From Actinokineospora iranica (lineage in GTDB: Bacteria > Actinomycetota > Actinomycetes > Mycobacteriales > Pseudonocardiaceae), in assembly GCF_900101685.1 (NCBI RefSeq), contig NZ_FMZZ01000014.1, positions 105,591-169,590 of the forward strand: a stretch of 64,000 nt of DNA. The letters run 5' to 3'. The notes under the pieces are model-generated. The model did not search any database, had not been told where the DNA came from, and was given only the letters and a program-made list of their open reading frames with translations. Numbering within the stretch: position 1 is the stretch's first letter; each line of letters begins with the position of its first letter. The position numbers were made by a program, and so were the translations under genes. Of this stretch, positions 43,946 to 51,474 are shown in pieces.

Positions 43946-44331
43946 GGTGACCCATGGTCACCAGGTCGGTGAATCTCCCCGCCATTCGATCACGCCCGGT
44001 TCCGGCCTCCCCCACCCGGCAACGCATCACCGAAACGGCGAAAACCACCACAGCCGCCCACCGCCGAGGCCATCGCAGTCAGGTCCGAGCAGCCATCCCG
44101 GCCTGCCCAAACCCGACTTTGACGCCAGCCCTGCCCTGGGGCCGGGCCTGTGGGTGTCGGGACTGGTGAATCAGTCGTCGTTGCCTGACGGGGTGGTTTG
44201 GCCACCTGCACCAGGAACTCGATGTTTGTCCGGCTCTTGCGCAGGCAGTCGAGGGCGTGCAGGACCCTGCGCAGCTTGACGGTGACCGCTTGACCGGAAC
44301 TCACCTGGCAGCGGTTTTCGGGTGCGGGCTC
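43946..44331. other. Gap after possible small peptide
   Basis: About 386 bp. A minus-strand frame (44304 to 43990) starts plausibly (VKLRRVLHALDCLRKSR, then NIEFLVQVA) but turns into low-complexity sequence; it may be a gene remnant. Nothing else seen. Confidence 0.35.
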
Positions 44332-45546
44332 CTACCGCTTTCCGGTGGTGAGCATGAGTTCTTCGCAGCTTCGGGCCACCACTGCCGCCGCTTGGCGTTC
44401 TCGGTCGTCTAGGCGGGGGTCTTCGGCTAGGGCTTGCCAGCGCAGCACGGCTTCATAGGGGTCGGGGGTCATGGACAGGCGGGCCTTGGGAGTCGTGCCG
44501 TGGCCGCCTAGGAGGTAGCGGGCTTCTTCTGTCGGGTCGCCCAGGTTTACTCGGCCGGTGCGGAGGGCGGCCAGTAGGCGTAGTTCGCGGAGGTCGTGGG
44601 TGCTGGACAGGACCCTTTCCAGGTCCGCGGCCAGTGGGGCCGCGGGTGGGCGGGGTTCCCGGCGCAGCACGACGTCCAGGGCGATCAGGGCGGAGCGGGC
44701 CTTGAGGGTTTCCGCGCGGTCGACGAAACAGGCGCCGATGGCGTCGCGGAGGTCGGCGATGCCGCTGCCGCGGACCAACTCCGTCGACAGGGCCTCCTGG
44801 GTGCGGAAACCGCGACGGGCCAAGGTGATTCCCAGGCGGACGCCGAACAGGCCCAGGCGGGTCAGCAGCGCTGTGCGGGTGGGGGCGTCGATGGGGGCGG
44901 GGAAGGTGGGGGCGGCGAAGCGGTCGGCCGACAGGAGTGACGACTCCAGGTCCGGGCGGGGGACGGCGCCCAGGGTGGCCAGCGCGCCCGCCTCGGCGGG
45001 GGTCAGGGTGGCGCCCGTGAAGGCGACCAGGCCCGCCACCGGCACCACGTCCTGGCACAGCCCGCGCAGCTCCGCGGACCGCGCGTGCCGCCGGGCGACC
45101 TGGCGGGCGGACACCAGGGCGTCGACGCGGCTCGCGCCCAGTTCGTCCGCGCGGGAGAGGACCACGACGGCCGAGACGGGGGCCGCGCGGGCGACCGGGT
45201 TCTCCTGGGCGGCGCGCAGGGCGCGCAGGTCGGCTCCGCCGGGGTGGGGGAGCAGGTGCAGCAGCGCGTCGGCGTCGGCGGGCACAATGTCGGGTTCGGC
45301 GTCGATCAGCTCGACCTCGCCTGGCCAGTCCACGGTCAGCCGGTCAGACTGGGCGCTTACCGCCGCGCCGACTGTCGCGTCCAGCAGGGTCGACCGGCCG
45401 GACTTCGGCGGACCGGTGATCGCCAACCGCAGCGGGCCGTCCATACGGGCCAGGTGGGCGCGCAGGAACGCGTCCGCGCGCGGGCTGTCGCGGTACACGG
45501 CCAACGCGCGGTCCAGCAGGGTCCAGGCCGACTCGCTCAGGCTCAC
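44332..45546 (-). CDS. iniC: IniC-like dynamin-family GTPase, divergent
   Basis: The 404-residue protein matches IniC: a P-loop-like GPPKSGRS (45-52), VVVLSRADELGASRVDALVSARQVARRH in the G4 region, then LCQDVVPVAGLVAFTGATL, LLSADRFAAP and RTALLTRLGLFGVRLG. The Walker Lys is Arg here, the usual D-x-P-G element is reduced to a short acidic stretch, and the GTPase part is shorter than in mycobacterial IniC. It may depend on IniA. GTG start overlaps the iniA stop (GTGA). In mycobacteria IniC acts with IniA at the membrane under cell-wall stress. Confidence 0.85.
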   Translation of the reverse strand: MSLSESAWTLLDRALAVYRDSPRADAFLRAHLARMDGPLRLAITGPPKSGRSTLLDATVGAAVSAQSDRLTVDWPGEVELIDAEPDIVPADADALLHLLPHPGGADLRALRAAQENPVARAAPVSAVVVLSRADELGASRVDALVSARQVARRHARSAELRGLCQDVVPVAGLVAFTGATLTPAEAGALATLGAVPRPDLESSLLSADRFAAPTFPAPIDAPTRTALLTRLGLFGVRLGITLARRGFRTQEALSTELVRGSGIADLRDAIGACFVDRAETLKARSALIALDVVLRREPRPPAAPLAADLERVLSSTHDLRELRLLAALRTGRVNLGDPTEEARYLLGGHGTTPKARLSMTPDPYEAVLRWQALAEDPRLDDRERQAAAVVARSCEELMLTTGKR

Positions 45547-47378
45547 GCGCTCAGCCCGCGGGGCGCGGCGACCGTGCGGGGGCCGCGGATGGACTCGATC
45601 CGGGCGCGCAGCGCCATCAGGCGCTCCAGGTCGCGGCGGATTTCGGCGGCGCGGGCGGTGCGGGCGGCGGCCTGGGCGTCCAGGTCCCGTTTGATGGTCC
45701 GCGCGGCCTCCGTCGCGGCCTCCCGCAGTTCCTGGGCGACCTCGCTGAACCGGTCGCGCAGCTTGCGGTGGATCACGCGGGTCGCGTCCTTGGTTTCCTT
45801 GCCGTAGGACAGGAAGAAGTCGTCCACATGCCGCTGCGCGGTGGTCTTCGCGATCGCCTGCCGCCGTTTGAGGCGGGCGCCGCGTTCCTCGAACACGCTG
45901 CGCGCGCCGAACGCCGCGCCCGCGCCCAGCGAGATCGGGTTGATCAGCGGCAGCCCGGCCAGGGTGGTCGCCAGGCCGGACATGAGCAGGCCGCTGTAGG
46001 AGCCGCGCAGGCCGACGAACATCTTCTGCACCGGGGTGAACTTCTCGATGCTCGGCTTGCGCAGCCCGGCGACGTGGCTCTCGGACACCTCGCGCAGCAG
46101 CGCCGAGGGCAGCCGGTCGGCGTCGGGGATGACGTGCCGGGCGATGCGGGCGGCGATCCACTCGAACCGCTCCAGCAGCCAGTCCGAGTTGACCTTGGCG
46201 ACGTTGGTCAGGTTCTCCCGCATCCACACCTCGAACTCCGGCCACACCTTCACCGGGTCGGCCACCTCGAAGTAGTCGTCGACCTCGCGCAGGATGCGCC
46301 GGGTGCGGTCGCGCAGGTCGTAGTCGATGTCGGACATCAGGTCGGCCACGTCGTCGGAGAGCAGCGTCTGCCACCGGGCGCCCTCGCGCTGCAGCTGCTC
46401 GACCCGGCGGCCTGCGGCGTGCCAGTCGGCCAGCGCGCGCGGGTCGGTCGCGGGCCTGCGCGCGTCGAACTCCTCGCGCAGCGGGGTGATGAGCTGGTCC
46501 ACGGCGAGTCCGCTGGTCGCCGCGGCCGCCCTGGCCACCACCCGGTCCGGGTCGGTCAGCACGTCGCGCCGCAGGACGCCGATGAGCTGGGCGAACCCGG
46601 ATTCCTCGTTGAGCGCGCGGTCTTCCTTGCGCACGGCGGCCAGCCGCAGCACCGACGACACCGGGACCAGCACCGCGGCCAGCCCGGCCGCGGCGAGCCG
46701 GCGCCGGTCGGCCTCGGCGACGGCCCGCCAGCCCGGCACCATGTCGATCTTGGTGAGGACCACGATCACGGTCGGGCACAGCCGCATGATCTGGGTGAGC
46801 AGCTCCAGTTCCAGGGCGGTGAGCTCGCTGGTGGCGTCGGTGGCCAGCAGCACGGCGTCCGCCTCGGCCAGCACGGTCATCGCCCGCGTCGTGCGCGGGC
46901 AGGCCGGGTCGCCGAACGCGGGCGTGTCGACCAGCACGAGCCCGGAGCCGAGCAGTGAGCGGGGCAGGCCGATCTCGGTGCGCACGACGTCGTCGCGGAC
47001 CAGGGCGAGCTTGTTGGCGTGCGCGGTCAATGCCTCGATCGGGGGGTTCTCGATCGGGGGAGCGGCCTGCTCGACCGCGCCACCCAGCGCGGGGCGGTCA
47101 GCGGTCACCAAGGCGGCGGTAGGGCGCTCGGCGTGTCTGAGGACCGCGGGGACGGCTGTGGTCAGGTCGTCGCCTACCGCGCACACGTTAGCGCTGATAA
47201 GAGCGTTGACGAGCTGGCTCTTGCCTTGACCTGGGTAGCCCGCGACCACCACGCGCCGCCCTGGTTCGAGCAGGCGGGCACGCCGTTCGAGAAGTCTGTC
47301 GACCAGGTCTTCCCGGTGCTGCGCCGCGCAGGCGCGGATGGTGTCGTCCAGGATCTCCAGCCAGGGCGGCGCTGCCAT
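45543..47378 (-). CDS. iniA: IniA-like bacterial dynamin GTPase
   Basis: The 611-residue protein has an intact GTPase: P-loop GYPGQGKS (about 47-54), a G2 Thr region DDLTTAVPAVLRH, LVLVDTPAFGDP (G3) and IVVLTKIDMVPGW (G4). A long helical stalk follows, with a hydrophobic paddle-like part (LLMSGLATTLAGLPLINPISLGAG) that could insert into membrane, and a charged coiled-coil end. Mycobacterial IniA remodels membrane and is induced by isoniazid and ethambutol. ATG 47378 is used; a GTG lies one codon earlier. Coupled to iniC. Confidence 0.9.
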   Translation of the reverse strand: MAAPPWLEILDDTIRACAAQHREDLVDRLLERRARLLEPGRRVVVAGYPGQGKSQLVNALISANVCAVGDDLTTAVPAVLRHAERPTAALVTADRPALGGAVEQAAPPIENPPIEALTAHANKLALVRDDVVRTEIGLPRSLLGSGLVLVDTPAFGDPACPRTTRAMTVLAEADAVLLATDATSELTALELELLTQIMRLCPTVIVVLTKIDMVPGWRAVAEADRRRLAAAGLAAVLVPVSSVLRLAAVRKEDRALNEESGFAQLIGVLRRDVLTDPDRVVARAAAATSGLAVDQLITPLREEFDARRPATDPRALADWHAAGRRVEQLQREGARWQTLLSDDVADLMSDIDYDLRDRTRRILREVDDYFEVADPVKVWPEFEVWMRENLTNVAKVNSDWLLERFEWIAARIARHVIPDADRLPSALLREVSESHVAGLRKPSIEKFTPVQKMFVGLRGSYSGLLMSGLATTLAGLPLINPISLGAGAAFGARSVFEERGARLKRRQAIAKTTAQRHVDDFFLSYGKETKDATRVIHRKLRDRFSEVAQELREAATEAARTIKRDLDAQAAARTARAAEIRRDLERLMALRARIESIRGPRTVAAPRGLSA

Positions 47379-47437
47379 CACCCGGACGAGTGTGCCGTGT
47401 CCCCCCGGAGGAGTGAAACCGGTGGGGCCGAAAAAAC

Positions 47438-47478
47438 GACTCGACGGTCCCCGGCGCGGTGCCGGAGACCGTCGAGTC
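47438..47478 (-). terminator. Rho-independent terminator of iniB
   Basis: A 12-bp stem GACTCGACGGTC/GACCGTCGAGTC with an inner CGGC/GCCG pairing, followed on the minus strand by six T. It lies between iniB and iniA, so iniB ends here and iniA-iniC needs its own promoter or readthrough. Confidence 0.9.
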
Positions 47479-47531
47479 CCGCATGACCGAACGTCACAGG
47501 GGCGTCGCCGCCCGTGCTAGCTCAGGCAGCC

Positions 47532-49370
47532 TCAGTGGCCGAGGTGGAAGTCGTTGGCCAGCTCGCCCAGCTCGGGCAGGTCGTGCCCGGCCAGCGGGGT
47601 GCTGTCCACCAGGCCGCCAGCGGCGTCGGTGACGGTGTGGGCGACCGTGTCGACGACCTCCAGCGGGTTCGCGACCGGCAGCTCCGGCAGGTCGACGGGC
47701 AGGTCGATCGGCAGGTCAGCGGGCAGGCCGGTCGGCAGGTCGACCGGCAGGTCCGCGGGAACCTCGGGCAGACCGTCGACCGGCAGGGCCGGAACGGCGG
47801 GCAGCTCGGCGGGCAGGCCGTCGACCGGCAGGGCCGGAACGGCGGGCAGCTCGACCGGGAGGTCGGCGGGCAGGTCGACGGGCAGGTCGGCCGGAACGGT
47901 GGTCAGGAAGCCGCCCAGACCCGCGGAGCCCTCGGCGTCGGCGCCTGCGGCCAGGTCGCCGCCCGCGGCGACGAAGTCGGCCACGGCACCGGCGGACAGG
48001 TCGCCGCGCACCAGGTCGGAGTCCAGCACGGCGGCCGGGTCGAGGTCGACCAGGTCGGTCACCGAGCCGAGCTGCGGGGCCTCCAGCTCCGGCAGCGACG
48101 GGGCGGCCAGGTCCGGGGTGCCCAGGTTGGTCAGCGCGAGGTCGCCCACGGCGGTCTCCACGCCGACCGCGCCGGACAGGTCGCCGAAGCCGCCGCCGAT
48201 GCCGCCCTCGACGGAGACCAGGCCGGTCTCGATGCCGATGCCGCCCTCGCCGCCGTCGGCGCGCAGGCCGCCGCCGAGGTCGACCTCAGCCAGGCCGGTG
48301 TCCAGGCCGAGACCGGCCTCGCCGCCGTCGGCGCGCAGGCCGCCGCCCAGCTCCAGGTCGGCCAGGTCGGACTCCAGGAGCAGGCCGCCCTCGACGCCGT
48401 CGGTGCCCGCGCCGAAGCCGCCGCTGAGGCTGAGGTGCTCGGTGTCGATGCCGAAGCCGCCGACGCCGCCGTCGGTGCCCAGGTTGGTGCTCGCGCCCAG
48501 CTCGCCCAGCGCGGAGTCGGTGGTCAGCGAGGCCTCGACGCCGTCGGTGGAGGCGTCCAGGCCGCCGGAGAGGGAGCCGACAGCCGACTCGCTGGTGGTC
48601 CACGCGCCAACGCCGCCGAGACCGGCCTCGACGCCGCCCGCGGCGGAGGCGTACTCGGACTCGATGGCGGTGACGCCGTCGATGCCGGACAGGCTGGCGT
48701 CGAGCGCGGAGTCGGTGGTCGCGTAGTCGGTCTCGGTGGACAGGTAGCCCGCCGCGCCGCCCGCGGTGGCCAGGTCGAGGCCGCCCTGCGCGCTGCCGTG
48801 GTCGGTCTCGGCCAGGACGCGGCCGGAGACGCCCTCGGTGGTGGCTGCGGTGGAGGCGGCCACGCCTGCCGGAGCGGTGTCCAGGCCGAGGTTGGCCGCG
48901 CCGCCCTCGGTGCCCACGGCGACGCCGCCGCTGGCGGTGACGGTGTCGGACTCGACCGCGACGCCGCCGTTGGCGCCGTCGGTGGCGGCGGAGAGGCCTG
49001 CGGTGAGCACGCCGTGGCCGGTGTCGATGGTCAGGCCACCGTCAGCGCCCTCGGCGGAACCCTCGGCGCCACCGACGAGCGAGGCTTCGTCGATCGAGAT
49101 CTCGATGCCCGCGGCGCCGGTGATGTCGTTCGTGGCGCCGGTGACGTCCTGCAGCTTCGCGATGGCGTCGGCCGCGGTGGAGTCCAGGTCGCCGATGGGT
49201 GCGTAGTCCGCGACCAGCGGAATGACGTCCTGCACGTCCTGCGCGGTGACGTCGCCGAGACCCGCGGCGGACAGGGCCGCGGTCGGGTCGGCGAGGAAGT
49301 CGGCCCGCGCGGACTCGTCAGTGAGCAGCTGGAGCACGAAGTCGTGCAGGGTCAGGTCCGAGGTGTACAA
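47532..49370 (-). CDS. iniB: IniB N-terminal domain protein with long repeat tail
   Basis: The 612-residue protein starts with an IniB-type helical domain (LTLHDFVLQLLTDESARADF, then PTAALSAAGLGDVTAQDVQDVIPLV). The next ~380 residues are Gly/Ala/Thr/Asp repeats such as GLDTGLAEVDLGGGLRADGG, and the end is a Leu-Pro repeat region (DLPVDLPADLPVELPA, with ELPAVPALPVDGLP twice). There is no signal peptide. TTG start with AAGGAG upstream. In mycobacteria iniB is the first gene of the iniBAC operon and its product's function is unknown. Here it is separated from iniA by a terminator. Confidence 0.88.
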   Translation of the reverse strand: MYTSDLTLHDFVLQLLTDESARADFLADPTAALSAAGLGDVTAQDVQDVIPLVADYAPIGDLDSTAADAIAKLQDVTGATNDITGAAGIEISIDEASLVGGAEGSAEGADGGLTIDTGHGVLTAGLSAATDGANGGVAVESDTVTASGGVAVGTEGGAANLGLDTAPAGVAASTAATTEGVSGRVLAETDHGSAQGGLDLATAGGAAGYLSTETDYATTDSALDASLSGIDGVTAIESEYASAAGGVEAGLGGVGAWTTSESAVGSLSGGLDASTDGVEASLTTDSALGELGASTNLGTDGGVGGFGIDTEHLSLSGGFGAGTDGVEGGLLLESDLADLELGGGLRADGGEAGLGLDTGLAEVDLGGGLRADGGEGGIGIETGLVSVEGGIGGGFGDLSGAVGVETAVGDLALTNLGTPDLAAPSLPELEAPQLGSVTDLVDLDPAAVLDSDLVRGDLSAGAVADFVAAGGDLAAGADAEGSAGLGGFLTTVPADLPVDLPADLPVELPAVPALPVDGLPAELPAVPALPVDGLPEVPADLPVDLPTGLPADLPIDLPVDLPELPVANPLEVVDTVAHTVTDAAGGLVDSTPLAGHDLPELGELANDFHLGH

Positions 49371-49686
49371 CGAATCTCCTTGGGGAGGGTTTGCGTAGCG
49401 GTAGAGCGGAAAGACCGCGCGGGGGAGGCGATGGTCCGGCCTGCGAACTCAGCGCCCGAGGCCGGGGGCATCGACCCCGGGCGGTGATGATCACGGTATT
49501 CAGCCGCCGTCCCCGTGCCATCGGGGATCACTCCGAGTCCACCCCCCTCACGCGGAAGGGTGACGAACCTTCACCTATTAGGGGATTAGGGAGTGCTGGA
49601 GTAAACACCCGGGGTTTCCATTCGGGGGTGGGTCCCTGGTACGAACTGGAGGCACCGCTCGACGTCCGCAGGAGGAGTCCCCGAAA
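49371..49686. promoter_or_regulatory. Divergent promoter region of iniB and hsp70-like gene
   Basis: The 316-bp spacer has no gene. A short inverted repeat GGTGA-(7)-TCACC at 49559-49575 is followed by TATTAGGGGATTAGGGAG. This is the best place for a site bound by the IniR-like regulator encoded downstream. Confidence 0.45.
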
Positions 49687-51474
49687 ATGCCCTACGTCCT
49701 CGGGATCGATGTCGGCCGCACGCGCGGCTCGGCGGCGGTCTGCAGACGGGCCGGGGGCGTCTTCGACCGACCCGAGGTGGTGCCACTCGACGGTGCCACA
49801 CGATCAGTGCCAGCGGTGTTGCTGGTGACGGCGGAGGGTGAGGTTGTCGTCGGTCAGGCGGCCGAACGCCGGGCGGTGACCGAGCCCGACCGGGTGACGC
49901 GCGCGCTGCTCACCCGGGTCGGCGACGACACCGCGGTCCTGCTCGGCGGGCAGCTCTACCCCGCGGAGAACTTGCTCGCCGCGTTCGTCGCGTGGATCGC
50001 GGACGTGGTCGCCGACGCCGAGGGCGGGCACGCCGAACGCATCGCCGTCACCCACCCACCCGAGTGGGGGTCATACCGGCGTGGACTCCTGCGCGACGCC
50101 CTGCACGCCGCTGGCCTGCCCGGGGTGCTCCTGCTGCCCACCGTCGTGGCCGCGGCCGAGGCAAGGCACGCGCGTGAGCCGGTGCGGCCGGGCGCGGCCC
50201 TGGTGGTCGGCCTGGCGGGCGGTCGGCACGTCGAGCACGCCGTCCTGCACCGCGGCCCGGCCGCGTTCGAGATGGTCGCCCACCTGCCCGCGGTGGACGC
50301 GGAGGCGGGCGTGCGCCTGGACGACCTGCTGGCCGCCCACATCCTCGCCGAGGCCCCCACCCTGAGCCCCGACCAGACCGTGCCCGACCTGCGCGCCGCC
50401 GCGGGCCCGGTCGACCCGGCGTCCCTGTCGCCGTCGGCGATGGCCGCTTTCCGCGCCGCGTGCACCACGGCCAAGGAGCGGCTCTCGGTCGCGACCGAGG
50501 TCCGGGTCCCGCTGCCGCACATCCCCGACGACCTGCTGGTCACCCGCGCCTGCTTCGAGGAACTGGCCCGGCCCGCGCTCTCGGCCATCGCCCGGCAGAT
50601 GACCGCCCTGGTGGCGAGCGCCCCGGCCGACGCGGGCGCCGTCCTCGCGGGCGGTACCGCGCGTGTCCCGCTGCTGGCGGCGCTCGCGGGCTGCCCGGTC
50701 GAGGAGGACCCCGGCACCGCCGTCGCCCGCGGCGCCGCGCTGGCCGCCTGCCCCCGGCTGCCCGCGCGCACGCCCACCCTCGGCGGGATGTCCCCGGTCG
50801 GCGAGTCCGGCCAGGCCGACCCGCCGAGCCTGCCCGGCATCACCCCGGCGACCGGTTCCGCCGATGGCCAGGCGACCGGCTCGGCGGACGAGAGCGCCGC
50901 CGCTGGTGCGGAGGCAGGCGCGGGGAACGGCGCAGGGCCTGGCCTGGGGGCGGGCGCGGTCAACGGGACGGGGTCTGGCCTGGGCAATGGCGTCGCAACC
51001 GGTCTCGGAGGCGGCGCGGGCAACGGCCCCAGGACCGGTGTGGGAAGCGGCTCGACGGCAGGCGCCGGGGCTGATCCGCGCACCGGCGTCGGGCCCGGCG
51101 CGGCGAACGGCGTCGGGACTGACGGGCGCACCGGCGTCGGACCTGGCGCGGGGAACGGCGGCAGACCCGGGTCGGCCGAGCGCGGCGGGGCGAGCAGACC
51201 GAGGCTGGCCCCGGTGTTCGGCGGTGATCCGCTGCTGTCCGACGGACGCAAGGCGAGCGCGCCCGTCCTCGCCCCGGCGCGGGGCGAGGCGGCAGGCGTT
51301 CCCCGGCTGTCCCCGGTGACCGCCGATCCGCTCGCCGTTCCCGAGTTGGCGGTCGAGCCGGACCCACCGCCCCGGCCGCCGGTGGAGATCACCCCGCTGG
51401 AGCCGCCGCCCCGCCGCTTCGACCGGTCGCGCCGAGCCCGCCGCGACCCTGAGCCAGACGAGGACCACCGTTGA
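49687..51474 (+). CDS. Hsp70-like actin-fold ATPase with disordered tail
   Basis: Of 595 residues, the first ~355 form an Hsp70-type ATPase: YVLGIDVGRTRGSAAV (phosphate 1), IAVTHPPEWGSYRRGLLRDAL, ALVVGLAGGRHVEHAVLHRG in place of phosphate 2, TTAKERLSVATEVRVPLP and GAVLAGGTARVPLLAALAG (adenosine site). No substrate-binding domain follows; instead there is a Gly/Ala/Pro low-complexity tail (GAGNGAGPGLGAGAVNG) and a basic end. AGGAGGAG precedes the ATG. Its stop overlaps the regulator start (TTGA), so it may signal to it. Confidence 0.85.
   Translation: MPYVLGIDVGRTRGSAAVCRRAGGVFDRPEVVPLDGATRSVPAVLLVTAEGEVVVGQAAERRAVTEPDRVTRALLTRVGDDTAVLLGGQLYPAENLLAAFVAWIADVVADAEGGHAERIAVTHPPEWGSYRRGLLRDALHAAGLPGVLLLPTVVAAAEARHAREPVRPGAALVVGLAGGRHVEHAVLHRGPAAFEMVAHLPAVDAEAGVRLDDLLAAHILAEAPTLSPDQTVPDLRAAAGPVDPASLSPSAMAAFRAACTTAKERLSVATEVRVPLPHIPDDLLVTRACFEELARPALSAIARQMTALVASAPADAGAVLAGGTARVPLLAALAGCPVEEDPGTAVARGAALAACPRLPARTPTLGGMSPVGESGQADPPSLPGITPATGSADGQATGSADESAAAGAEAGAGNGAGPGLGAGAVNGTGSGLGNGVATGLGGGAGNGPRTGVGSGSTAGAGADPRTGVGPGAANGVGTDGRTGVGPGAGNGGRPGSAERGGASRPRLAPVFGGDPLLSDGRKASAPVLAPARGEAAGVPRLSPVTADPLAVPELAVEPDPPPRPPVEITPLEPPPRRFDRSRRARRDPEPDEDHR

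Noticed and set aside
47514..49487. Plus-strand open frame of 657 codons opposite iniB
   Set aside because: It mirrors the Gly/Ala repeats of iniB and has no domain or ribosome site.
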